A DNA stretch of 19,076 nt, taken from positions 1 to 19,076 of the forward strand of contig CAMXAS010000010.1 of the NCBI GenBank assembly GCA_947179195.1. The letters run 5' to 3'. The notes below the pieces were generated by a model, which did not search any database, was not told the DNA's origin, and saw only the letters and a program-made list of their open reading frames with translations. Of the stretch, positions 1 to 7,586 are shown one piece after another. The first letter of the stretch is position 1. Each line of letters begins with the position of its first letter. A program made the position numbers and the translations under genes. The stretch is from an uncultured Bacteroidales bacterium (lineage in GTDB: Bacteria > Bacteroidota > Bacteroidia > Bacteroidales > P3).

Positions 1-36
1 AAAAAAAAGTCAATGTAATTAGCTTGGATTGTAAAA

Positions 37-1425
37 ATGAAAAACAAGTACGCTGATTTGATAGATCAGACCTTTGAGTTTCCGCAGGATGAATTCCGCG
101 TGGAGGATAACGAGCTTTATTTTCACGAAGTGCCGTTGATGGATATCATCAAGCAATACGGCACCCCGCTTAAAATCACGTATCTTCCGAAGATAACCTC
201 GCAAATCCAGCGCGCCAAACGTCTGTTCAACGTGGCGATGGCCAAGGTCGATTATCAGGGCGATTACCATTATTGCTATTGCACGAAGAGTTCGCATTTC
301 TCGTTCGTATTGGAGGAAGTGCTGAAGAACGGTGTGCATATCGAGACGTCTTCCGCTTTCGATATCAACTTGGTGCAGGAACTGTTCGCGCAGGGTTTGA
401 TAGACCGGGAACACTATATTATATGTAACGGCTTCAAGCGTCCGCAATACATTGAGAATATCGCCGCGATGGTGGCGGACGGCTTCAAGAACATCATCCC
501 GATTTTGGACAACAAGGACGAGGCGGCGGAGCTGGAGGCGGCGCTGGACAAGCCCTGTCAGGTCGGCATCCGGATTGCCTCCGAGGAGGAGCCGCGTTTT
601 GAGTTCTATACGTCCCGGCTCGGCATCCGCTACAACGACATCGTCGATTTCTACAAGGATAAAATCGCGAAAAGCAAGAAGTTCAAGTTGAAGATGCTGC
701 ACTTCTTCATCAATACGGGCATCCGCGACACGTCCTATTATTGGAACGAACTGGCCAAGAGTATCAATGTGTATTGCGAATTGAAGAAAGTGTGCCCTAC
801 GTTGGATTCCATCGATATAGGCGGTGGATTTCCCATCAAGAACAGCCTCGGCTTCGATTACGATTACGAGTATATGGCGGAAGAGATAGTGGCGCAGATA
901 AAGACGATATGTAATCAACACGGAGTGCCGGAGCCGCATATATTTACCGAATTCGGATCGTTTACGGTGGGGGAAAGCGGCGCCACGTTGTTCTCCATCC
1001 TCAATCAGAAACTGCAGAACGACCGGGAACTCTGGTACATGATAGACAGTTCGTTCATGACGACCCTGCCCGATACCTGGGGGATCAACCAGCGTTACAT
1101 CATGTTGGCCGTCAATCATTGGGACAAGGAATACCAGCGTGTCTTCCTGGGCGGGCTTACGTGCGACAGTCAGGATTACTACAATGCCGAGGCGCATTCC
1201 AATGCTGTCTTTCTGCCCAAGATGGACGAGACGCCCATGTATATCGGCTTTTTCCATACCGGGGCCTATCAGGAGTCGTTGGGCGGCTACGGCGGCGTGC
1301 AGCATTGCCTGACGCCGGCGCCCAAGCACATCATCATCGACCGTGACGAAAACGGCGAATATACGACCAAGCTGTTTGCCAAAGAGCAGAGTTACAAGTC
1401 GATGCTGAAAATTTTGGGCTATTAG
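37..1425 (+). CDS. Arginine decarboxylase-like PLP enzyme (fold type III)
   Basis: The 462-residue product belongs to the alanine-racemase-fold (type III) PLP amino acid decarboxylases and resembles the short proteins annotated as arginine decarboxylase in Flavobacteria and other Bacteroidota. The expected reaction is arginine to agmatine in polyamine synthesis, in the cytoplasm. Visible landmarks are CYCTKSSHF with Lys84 as the likely PLP Schiff-base lysine, the phosphate-binding loop IDIGGGFP at about 259-266, LTCDSQD with Cys376-Asp377 (the Cys-Asp pair that completes the partner active site in ornithine-decarboxylase-like dimers), and HTGAYQ near residue 404. The usual EPGR loop reads TEFGSFTVGES, so its Arg is replaced by Ser; from memory this is normal for the subgroup. 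The start at 37 is the only ATG giving the full barrel. A separate promoter follows the gene, so it is probably not in the manC operon. The class is secure; arginine as substrate is inferred by family resemblance and is less certain. Confidence 0.82.
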   Translation: MKNKYADLIDQTFEFPQDEFRVEDNELYFHEVPLMDIIKQYGTPLKITYLPKITSQIQRAKRLFNVAMAKVDYQGDYHYCYCTKSSHFSFVLEEVLKNGVHIETSSAFDINLVQELFAQGLIDREHYIICNGFKRPQYIENIAAMVADGFKNIIPILDNKDEAAELEAALDKPCQVGIRIASEEEPRFEFYTSRLGIRYNDIVDFYKDKIAKSKKFKLKMLHFFINTGIRDTSYYWNELAKSINVYCELKKVCPTLDSIDIGGGFPIKNSLGFDYDYEYMAEEIVAQIKTICNQHGVPEPHIFTEFGSFTVGESGATLFSILNQKLQNDRELWYMIDSSFMTTLPDTWGINQRYIMLAVNHWDKEYQRVFLGGLTCDSQDYYNAEAHSNAVFLPKMDETPMYIGFFHTGAYQESLGGYGGVQHCLTPAPKHIIIDRDENGEYTTKLFAKEQSYKSMLKILGY

Positions 1426-1439
1426 CCGCGCGTTTTCCG

Positions 1440-1458
1440 CCGCCCGGACATCGGGCGG
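1440..1458 (+). terminator. GC-only stem-loop after the decarboxylase gene
   Basis: A perfect 7-bp all-GC stem (CCGCCCG with CGGGCGG) around a 5-base loop lies 14 bases after the stop codon at 1425. It is well placed to mark the 3' end of the decarboxylase transcript. No T-run follows directly (ATTCCGCTTGCG comes next), so it is not a textbook intrinsic terminator. It could act as an mRNA-stabilising 3' hairpin instead. Confidence 0.35.
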
Positions 1459-1465
1459 ATTCCGC

Positions 1466-1496
1466 TTGCGTACTTTATTAAAAAGGCGTATATTTG
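1466..1496 (+). promoter_or_regulatory. Bacteroidetes-type promoter for the manC operon
   Basis: TTG at 1466-1468 and TATATTTG at 1489-1496 are separated by 20 bases. The second is an exact match to the Bacteroidetes -7 consensus TAnnTTTG, and the spacing fits the usual 19-21. Transcription should start a few bases downstream, near 1500-1503, giving a leader of about 75 nucleotides before manC. This is the only good promoter I see for the six genes up to 9413. Confidence 0.65.
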
Positions 1497-1511
1497 TGCG
1501 TTTAATGCACC

Positions 1512-1560
1512 CATGCAACCCGCTGTGAATTCCAAGAGAGGATTTATGGCGGGTTGTGTG
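1512..1560 (+). promoter_or_regulatory. Leader stem-loop upstream of manC
   Basis: CAACCCGC (1516-1523) is a perfect inverted repeat of GCGGGTTG (1549-1556). Two G-U pairs and two Watson-Crick pairs extend the stem outward to 1512/1560, for 12 pairs in all. The 25-base loop (1524-1548) carries AAGAGAGGA and ends in the ATG of an 11-codon leader ORF. No T-run follows, so it is not a terminator. It lies inside the predicted 5' leader, about 10 bases after the expected transcription start. A role in translational control of manC is inferred. Confidence 0.45.
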
Positions 1561-1581
1561 TTGAAAATGCGCGGAATATGA
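1546..1581 (+). CDS. Possible 11-residue leader peptide (MAGCVLKMRGI)
   Basis: A short ORF begins at ATG 1546, four bases after the purine-rich AAGAGAGGA (1534-1542), and ends with TGA at 1579-1581. That stop overlaps the manC start codon (ATG 1578-1580) in the classic ATGA arrangement associated with translational coupling. Its first half also forms the right arm of the leader stem-loop, so a translating ribosome would open that stem. The peptide has no run of a regulatory amino acid, so classical attenuation is unlikely. Bacteroidota ribosomes rarely use Shine-Dalgarno pairing, which weakens the case. Coding status is unproven. Confidence 0.3.
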   Translation: MAGCVLKMRGI

Positions 1582-2669
1582 ACAAGGATTATTACGTGGT
1601 GATTATGGCCGGCGGCGTCGGCGTCCGCTTTTGGCCGGTCAGCAAGACCGATCGCCCCAAACAGTTCATCGACATATTGGGAACGGGCAAGAGTTTGATA
1701 CAGCAGACTTACGACCGTTTCTCGGCTTTCTGTCCTGTGGAGAACATCTATGTGGTGACGAATGCCCGCTACCGGGCGTTGGTGGCCGAACAGTTGCCGG
1801 CGCTCCGCCCCGAGCAGATTCTGTGCGAGCCCTACCGCAAGAATACGGCGCCCTGCATCGCCTACGCCAATTACAAAATCCATAAGCGGAACCCGAACGC
1901 GACGATTGTCGTGGCGCCCTCCGACCATGTGGTGCAGAAAGAGGACGTCTTCATTTCGGCCTTGCAGGAGGCGGCCGCGGCGGCCACGCAAAATCCCTGG
2001 CTCGTGACGCTGGGCATCAAGCCGTCCTATCCGAATACGGGCTACGGCTATATCCAGTTCGACGACCGGTCGGCCAATGCCGCGCACCCGCAGCTCAAGA
2101 AAGTCAAACTCTTTACCGAAAAGCCGGAATACGAGATGGCGCGTTCGTTCGTCGAAAGCGGCGAGTTCCTTTGGAACGCGGGGATTTTCATTTGGTCGTT
2201 GCCGACGATTATGGCGGCTTTCCGTAAGTATCTGCCCGAAATAGACGAATTGTTCGCGGCCTACGCCGATACCTTGGATACGCCGCAGGAAGCCGAGGGT
2301 ATCGAAAAGACGTATGTCAGCTGCCGGAATATCTCCATCGACTACGGCGTGATGGAAAAAGCCGACAACGTGTATGTGATGGCGGGCGATTTCGGTTGGT
2401 CGGACGTCGGCTCGTGGAATGCGCTCTACGAACTCCTGCCCAAGAACGCCGAACGGAACGCCGTCGTGGGGACGGCTCCCTTGGCCTACGAGAGCGAAGG
2501 CAATCTCGTGCGGGTGTCAGGCGACAAGGTCGTCGTGTTGCAGGGCCTGACGGATTGCATCGTCGTGGAGGATAACGGCGTGCTGCTGATTTGCAAGCGG
2601 ACGGAAGAACAGCGCATCCGTCAGTTTGTGGAAGACGTGGGCAAGGAAAAAGGCGAACAGTATTTATAA
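1578..2669 (+). CDS. manC: Mannose-1-phosphate guanylyltransferase
   Basis: ManC converts mannose-1-phosphate and GTP to GDP-mannose and pyrophosphate in the cytoplasm. GDP-mannose feeds GDP-fucose, glycan and O-glycosylation pathways that are prominent in Bacteroidales. The N-terminus carries the nucleotidyltransferase signature MAGGVGVRFWP followed by RPKQF (residues about 10-33). Further family motifs are APSDH near 115, FTEKP near 180, LWNAGIFIW near 197, SIDYGVMEK near 255 and GWSDVGSW near 275. At 363 residues it is the short form without the C-terminal mannose-6-phosphate isomerase cupin. I chose ATG 1578 because MNKDYYVVIMAGG matches the usual short N-terminus; an upstream in-frame TTG at 1554 would add eight atypical residues. 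It is probably the first main gene of the operon, and manB lies four genes downstream. Confidence 0.93.
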   Translation: MNKDYYVVIMAGGVGVRFWPVSKTDRPKQFIDILGTGKSLIQQTYDRFSAFCPVENIYVVTNARYRALVAEQLPALRPEQILCEPYRKNTAPCIAYANYKIHKRNPNATIVVAPSDHVVQKEDVFISALQEAAAAATQNPWLVTLGIKPSYPNTGYGYIQFDDRSANAAHPQLKKVKLFTEKPEYEMARSFVESGEFLWNAGIFIWSLPTIMAAFRKYLPEIDELFAAYADTLDTPQEAEGIEKTYVSCRNISIDYGVMEKADNVYVMAGDFGWSDVGSWNALYELLPKNAERNAVVGTAPLAYESEGNLVRVSGDKVVVLQGLTDCIVVEDNGVLLICKRTEEQRIRQFVEDVGKEKGEQYL

Positions 2670-2691
2670 ACGAATAACAGATAAAAGAACC

Positions 2692-4860
2692 ATGAATTTC
2701 AAGAAATTTTTTGCGGGGCTTTTGGCGGTCTGCCTGACTTTGGGCGGTGCGGCCGTCAAGGCGGATGAAGGCATGTGGCTGCCGATGTTGTTGCAGAAAC
2801 TCAACATGGACGATATGCAACGCTTGGGCGTCAAGTTGACGGCGGAAGAAATCTATGCCGTGAACCACTCCTCCCTGAAAGACGCCATCGTGCAATTCGG
2901 CGAAGGCTGCACGGGCGAAATCGTTTCGGCCAACGGCCTGCTGTTCACGAACCACCATTGCGGTTTCAGTCAGATTCAGGCGCACAGCTCGGTGGAACAC
3001 GACTATCTGTCGGAGGGCTTTTGGGCGCAGAGCCTGGAAGACGAATTGCCGAATCCGGGCCTGACCGTCAAATTCCTCGTACGCATGGAAGACGTGACCG
3101 AAGAGGTGAACGCCGGCCTGCGGACGGATATGAACGAACAGGAACGCCAGGACAGCATCCGCGCCATTTCGGCCCGTATCAAGGCCCGTGCGGAAGAAGG
3201 CACGCATTATACGGCCATGGTCAAGAGCTATTTCGCCGGCAACGAGTTCTATCTGTTGGTGTATGAAATCTTCAAGGATATCCGGCTCGTGGGCACGCCG
3301 CCCAATTCCATCGGCAAGTTCGGCGCCGATGCCGACAACTGGATGTGGCCGCGCCATACCGGCGACTTTTCGGTGTTCCGCGTGTATTGCGGCCCGGACG
3401 GTAAGCCCGCCGAATACAGCGAGGAGAACGTGCCCTATCAGCCCAAGCATTTCTTGCCGATGAGCATCGAGGGCATCCAGCCCGGCGATTTCGCGATGAC
3501 GGTGGGCTATCCGGGTTCGACGCAGCGTTTCATGACGTCTTGGGGTGTGGATCAGATTATCGACATCTATGCGCCGGCCATCGTCAAGGTCAGAACCGAG
3601 AAGTTGGCCGTTTACGACCGCTTTATGGACGCCGACCCCGTGGTGCGCATTCAATACGCTTCCAAATACGCGCGGGTGGCCAACTATTGGAAATACTACA
3701 TCGGTCAGGGGCAGCAGTTGAAGAACAACAAGGTGGCCGACAAGAAGCGGGCCATCGAAAAGCAATTCGCGGCTTTCGCGCAGCAGCATCCCGAATACGC
3801 GACGGTGCTGGCCGATATGGAAGCCCTTTACAAACTGCAGAACGAAACGCTGAAATTGCGCCTTTATACGGTAGAGGCGATTCTGGTCGGCCCCGAAGTC
3901 ATCCAAATGGCTACGCGTATGCGTGCTTTGGCGCAGGCTTTGGCCGATAACGACGCCGAGGCGGTGGATGCGGCGCGGACGCGCGTGCTGGCCTACCTGC
4001 CGGGCTTCTTCAAGGATTACAACGCGGCTTTGGACCAGGCGTTGACGGCCAAGATGTTCGAGGTCTTCAGCAAGGAAATCGCGCCCGAACAGCAGCCGGA
4101 AGCCTTTGTCAAGGCGGTGGCCAAATACAAGGGCAACTATGCGGCCATGGCGGCCGACGGTTTCGCCAAGACGATGATGAACGACCAGGAACGCCTGACG
4201 GCCTTCTTGAAAAATCCCGATTTGAAGAAACTGACGCAGGATCCGTTCTATGTCTGGATGGATATGTTCATCCAAAACATGAGCAAGGTAGACGGCAGTA
4301 TCGCCGAAAAGAAAGCCAAGGCCGACCGTCTGTTCATCAAGGGCGTGCGCGAGATGAACGCCGACCGGAATTATGCGCCCGACGCCAACCTGACGATGCG
4401 CGTTTCCTACGGTTCGGTGCAGGACTACAACCCGGCCGACGCCGTACATTACGATTACATCACGACCATCGAGGGCATCATGCAGAAGGAAGACCCGTCG
4501 AATCCCGATTTCCAGGTGCCGGCGCGTCTGAAAGAGCTCTATGAAGCGAAAGACTACGGCCGCTACGGCGACAGCACGCTCGTGGTCTGCTTCCTGACCA
4601 CGAACGACATTACGGGCGGCAACTCCGGCAGCCCGGTCATCAACGCGCGCGGCGAGTTGATCGGTCTGGCGTTCGACGGCAACTGGGAAGCCATGAGCGG
4701 CGACATCTTCTATGAGACCCAGTTGCAGCGGACCATCGTCGTGGATATCCGTTACGTCTTGTTTATCATTGACAAGTATGCCGGTGCCACGCGCCTCATC
4801 GACGAACTCGTGTTCGGCGCCGCGCCCGCGGCCGAGGCCGGGACGCAACCGGCGGAATAA
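2692..4860 (+). CDS. S46 family dipeptidyl-peptidase, DPP7-like
   Basis: The 722-residue protein is an S46 serine peptidase that removes dipeptides from the N-termini of oligopeptides in the periplasm, a family typical of peptide-fermenting Bacteroidota. A signal peptide covers residues 1-24, with likely cleavage after AVKA. The trypsin-like catalytic residues sit in FTNHHCG (His88/His89), TGDFSVF (Asp225) and GGNSGSPV (Ser645). The specificity position 18 residues after the serine is Gly663 in FDGNWEAMSGD. In DPP7-type enzymes this is Gly (hydrophobic P1 residue), whereas DPP11 has Arg (acidic P1), so DPP7-like specificity is inferred. The start at 2692 is preferred over in-frame ATG 2626 because it places the signal peptide at the N-terminus and avoids overlapping manC. 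The gene follows manC by 22 bases. Confidence 0.93.
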   Translation: MNFKKFFAGLLAVCLTLGGAAVKADEGMWLPMLLQKLNMDDMQRLGVKLTAEEIYAVNHSSLKDAIVQFGEGCTGEIVSANGLLFTNHHCGFSQIQAHSSVEHDYLSEGFWAQSLEDELPNPGLTVKFLVRMEDVTEEVNAGLRTDMNEQERQDSIRAISARIKARAEEGTHYTAMVKSYFAGNEFYLLVYEIFKDIRLVGTPPNSIGKFGADADNWMWPRHTGDFSVFRVYCGPDGKPAEYSEENVPYQPKHFLPMSIEGIQPGDFAMTVGYPGSTQRFMTSWGVDQIIDIYAPAIVKVRTEKLAVYDRFMDADPVVRIQYASKYARVANYWKYYIGQGQQLKNNKVADKKRAIEKQFAAFAQQHPEYATVLADMEALYKLQNETLKLRLYTVEAILVGPEVIQMATRMRALAQALADNDAEAVDAARTRVLAYLPGFFKDYNAALDQALTAKMFEVFSKEIAPEQQPEAFVKAVAKYKGNYAAMAADGFAKTMMNDQERLTAFLKNPDLKKLTQDPFYVWMDMFIQNMSKVDGSIAEKKAKADRLFIKGVREMNADRNYAPDANLTMRVSYGSVQDYNPADAVHYDYITTIEGIMQKEDPSNPDFQVPARLKELYEAKDYGRYGDSTLVVCFLTTNDITGGNSGSPVINARGELIGLAFDGNWEAMSGDIFYETQLQRTIVVDIRYVLFIIDKYAGATRLIDELVFGAAPAAEAGTQPAE

Positions 4861-4888
4861 CCTATAAACGCTTAAAATCACAACGGTT

Positions 4889-6886
4889 ATGGATGAGCTG
4901 ACGAACAAACAACCGGAAGAAAGCCTGGAACAGCAGATGGCGGCTTTGGAAGCGGCCAATGAACGGCAGGCGCGGGAAGCCTTGGCGGAACAGGCGGAGG
5001 ACGCGGCCGACAATATGGCCGAAGAACCGGCGCCGATGGACGCGGAAGCGGCGGTGGCGGCCGGCGTGGCGGCGGATACGGTGGAGGCCGAGCCGGCCGA
5101 CAAGCCCGGCAATACGCCCGGTCTGAGCGCCGGGGAAAAAGCCGAAGTGGCGGGTTTGGACCGTGACGCTTTGGTGGCCCGGTTGGAAAAACTGTACGGC
5201 GAGGGGCTTTCGGCGGCTTCGCGGGAACTCGTGGCTTTGCTGCGGGCCACCTATCAGGAAAAGACGGAGGCTTGGAAAGCCCGACTGAAGCAACGTCAGG
5301 CGGAAGCCGCCACGGAGGACGCTACGCCCGCAGAGGGCGCGGAAGCCGCCGGAGCGGAAGCGGCGCAAGCCCCGTTGACCGATGAACTGGAGGAACGGTT
5401 CTTCAAGGTCAGCCGGCTCATCAAGGAGCAACACGTCAAGGAACGCGAGGCGCGCGAGCGGCTGATGGCCGACAACCTGCAACGCAAGAAAGCCTTGTTG
5501 GAAGACCTCAAGCAGCTCATCGAATCCGAACAACCGTTGAAACAGACCTACGACGCTTTCAACCGCCTGACCGAGACTTGGAAGGAAATCCGGCCGATCG
5601 CGCGCGAGGAAGCGAACAACCTGTGGCAGACCTACCATTTCCTGGTGGAGAAATTCTTCGACAAGGTGCGGATGAACCACGAATTGCGCACGCTGGATCA
5701 GAAACGCAATCTGGAAGAGAAAACCAAGTTGTGCGAGCAGGCCGAAGCCCTGTTGCTGGAAGATTCGGTGGCCAAAGCGTCCCAAGCCTTGCACGCGTTG
5801 CACCTGCGTTGGAAGGAAATCGGGCAGGTGAGCGTGGAGATGAAAGACGAGATTTGGGAGCGGTTCAAGGCGGCTTCCGATAAAATCAGCGAAAAGCGCA
5901 AGGCCTATTACGACGAGATGGCGGCCAAGATGCAGCAGAACCTGTTGGCCAAGACGGAGTTGTGCGAGAAGATAGAGGGGCTGTTGGCCGAAAAGCCGCA
6001 GGACAGCAAGGCATGGCAGGCGCTTTCGAAGCAGGTGGCCGAGTATATGGAACTGTGGAAAAGCATCGGCCGCGCCGCCCAAAAGGACAACGACGCGATT
6101 TGGGAACGCTTCAAGGCCGGCATGGAAAAATTCTTCAACGAAAAGAAGGCCTTTTACCAGCAGATGCGCGACGAACTCATGCACAACTACCACCTCAAAT
6201 TGGATTTGTGCGTGCAGGCGGAGAATATCGCCGACCAGCGCACCGACTACAAGGCGGCGACGCAGGATTTGCTGAAGTTACAGAAACAGTGGAAAGAGAC
6301 CGGCGCGGTGCCGCATAAGCACGCCGATAAGATTTGGAAACGTTTCCGCGCGGCCTGCGACCGTTTCTTCGAGGGCAAGGAGCGCGAGTTCAGCGAACGG
6401 AAAGCGCACGAAACGGAGAATATGGCGGCCAAGCAGGGCTTGATTGAAGAAGTCCGGAACTTGGCCTGCGAGACGCGCGACCAGTTGGTGGAGGCCGTAC
6501 AGGAAATCCAGCGGCGTTGGATGGCCATCGGCTTTGTGCCCATCAAGGAGAAAGAGAAATTGTACGAAGCTTTCCGCACGGCCATAGACGAGAAGTTCGC
6601 CGACAAGAACCTCAAGGGCGCGCGTCGGGGCATCGCCGACACGATGGCGCAGGTGGAGACGGCGGAGGACGCGGCCAAGTTGACCGACCGCGACGTGCAG
6701 GCGGCCGCCAAGAAGTTGTTGCAGCTGCGGGCGGATTTGAATACGTGGGAAAACAATGTCGGCTTCCTCTCCCAATCGAAGAACGCCGAGGTGTTGCGCC
6801 GCGAAGTGGAACGCAAAATACAGAAGGCCAAGCAGGAAATCGCCCTGTTGGAGGCCAAGATGAAGTTGATTCGTAAAAACGGCTAA
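4889..6886 (+). CDS. DUF349 repeat protein, function unknown
   Basis: The 665-residue protein holds five copies of the DUF349 module, each marked by a WKxIG-like turn and then an aromatic/basic helix such as IWERFKAA. The landmark tryptophans are at 231, 308, 390, 468 and 544, a regular step of 76-82 residues. The first module (LWQTYHFLVEKFF) and the last (LYEAFRTAIDEKF) are the most diverged. Residues 1-70 are rich in Ala and Glu, acidic and probably disordered; residues 70-225 and the C-terminus from about 575 look like charged coiled coil. There is no signal peptide, membrane segment or catalytic motif, so it is probably cytoplasmic and helical, with a scaffold or binding role. It lies 28 bases after the S46 gene and 11 bases before trmD, suggesting co-transcription. 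The family assignment is firm; no function can be given. Confidence 0.9.
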   Translation: MDELTNKQPEESLEQQMAALEAANERQAREALAEQAEDAADNMAEEPAPMDAEAAVAAGVAADTVEAEPADKPGNTPGLSAGEKAEVAGLDRDALVARLEKLYGEGLSAASRELVALLRATYQEKTEAWKARLKQRQAEAATEDATPAEGAEAAGAEAAQAPLTDELEERFFKVSRLIKEQHVKEREARERLMADNLQRKKALLEDLKQLIESEQPLKQTYDAFNRLTETWKEIRPIAREEANNLWQTYHFLVEKFFDKVRMNHELRTLDQKRNLEEKTKLCEQAEALLLEDSVAKASQALHALHLRWKEIGQVSVEMKDEIWERFKAASDKISEKRKAYYDEMAAKMQQNLLAKTELCEKIEGLLAEKPQDSKAWQALSKQVAEYMELWKSIGRAAQKDNDAIWERFKAGMEKFFNEKKAFYQQMRDELMHNYHLKLDLCVQAENIADQRTDYKAATQDLLKLQKQWKETGAVPHKHADKIWKRFRAACDRFFEGKEREFSERKAHETENMAAKQGLIEEVRNLACETRDQLVEAVQEIQRRWMAIGFVPIKEKEKLYEAFRTAIDEKFADKNLKGARRGIADTMAQVETAEDAAKLTDRDVQAAAKKLLQLRADLNTWENNVGFLSQSKNAEVLRREVERKIQKAKQEIALLEAKMKLIRKNG

Positions 6887-6897
6887 AAGGCAACGCC

Positions 6898-7584
6898 ATG
6901 CGGATTGATATCGTCACGTTGTTTCCGGAAATGTTCGAGGGTTTCTTGAACTATTCGATACCGCACCGGGCGCAGACCAAGGGGCGGGCGGAAGTCGTGC
7001 TGCACAATCTGCGGGACTACAGCCTGCGCAAAAACCGTTCGGTGGACGACTATCCCTATGGCGGCGGCGCGGGCATGGTCATCGGCGTGGAGCCCATCGC
7101 CAACTGCATCGAGCATCTGGAGCGGGAACGCCGCTATGCCGAAAAAGTGTTTGTGACGCCCGACGCGCCGGTCTTGGACCAGCCGACGGCCAACCGGCTT
7201 TCGCTCTGCGACAACCTGTTGATATTCTGCGGCCATTACAAGGGAATTGACGAGCGGGCGCGGCAAATGTTCTTTACGCAGGAGATTTCCATCGGCGACT
7301 ACGTGCTGTCGGGCGGCGAACTGGCGGCGGCCGTGCTGACCGATGCCGTGTTGCGCCTCTTGCCGGGCGTGCTGAACGACGAGACCTCGGCCTTGAGCGA
7401 TTCGTTTCAGGACGGCCTGTTGACGCCGCCTATATATACGCGCCCCGAGGAGTTCCGCGGCCAGCGCGTGCCGGACGTGTTGTTGAGCGGTCACGACGGC
7501 AAGATACGCCAATGGCGCTACGAACAGGCCGTGGAGAAAACGCGCCGTCTGAAACCGGAACTGCTGGCGGGCATGGAGGAATAG
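6898..7584 (+). CDS. trmD: tRNA (guanine-N1-)-methyltransferase
   Basis: TrmD methylates G37 next to the anticodon of tRNAs reading CNN-type codons, using S-adenosylmethionine, and prevents +1 frameshifting. The 228 residues match the family's usual size. Motifs in order: MRIDIVTLFPEMF at the start, YSIPHRA near 20, a substrate loop DDYPYGGGAGMV near 50, CGHYKGIDERA near 110 and SIGDYVLSGGEL near 130 forming the SPOUT trefoil-knot SAM site, then SDSFQDGLLTPP with Asp168 in the place of the known catalytic aspartate. It is a cytoplasmic homodimer in known cases. It starts 11 bases after the DUF349 gene and stops 2 bases before manB, so coupling with both neighbours is likely. Confidence 0.96.
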   Translation: MRIDIVTLFPEMFEGFLNYSIPHRAQTKGRAEVVLHNLRDYSLRKNRSVDDYPYGGGAGMVIGVEPIANCIEHLERERRYAEKVFVTPDAPVLDQPTANRLSLCDNLLIFCGHYKGIDERARQMFFTQEISIGDYVLSGGELAAAVLTDAVLRLLPGVLNDETSALSDSFQDGLLTPPIYTRPEEFRGQRVPDVLLSGHDGKIRQWRYEQAVEKTRRLKPELLAGMEE

Positions 7585-7586
7585 CG

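Noticed and set aside
1..36. Promoter for the decarboxylase gene
   Set aside because: Only a weak TAGCTTGG-like match (one mismatch) is visible and the -33 region would lie at or beyond the window edge, so it cannot be supported.
19..1518. 499-codon open frame on the minus strand over the decarboxylase gene
   Set aside because: It is the complement of a well-recognised enzyme; the translation is rich in His, Arg and Leu with no family motif, as expected from antisense of GC-rich codons.
2317..5250. 977-codon minus-strand open frame across manC, the S46 gene and the DUF349 start
   Set aside because: It overlaps three recognisable plus-strand genes and shows no domain. Its ends are low-complexity Ser/Ala/Arg. 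Long antisense frames arise readily in GC-rich coding DNA with few TA-containing codons.
4862..6193. 443-codon minus-strand open frame over the DUF349 gene
   Set aside because: Leu/Phe/Gln/Arg-rich antisense of a repetitive Lys/Glu/Ala protein; the apparent repeats only mirror the DUF349 modules.
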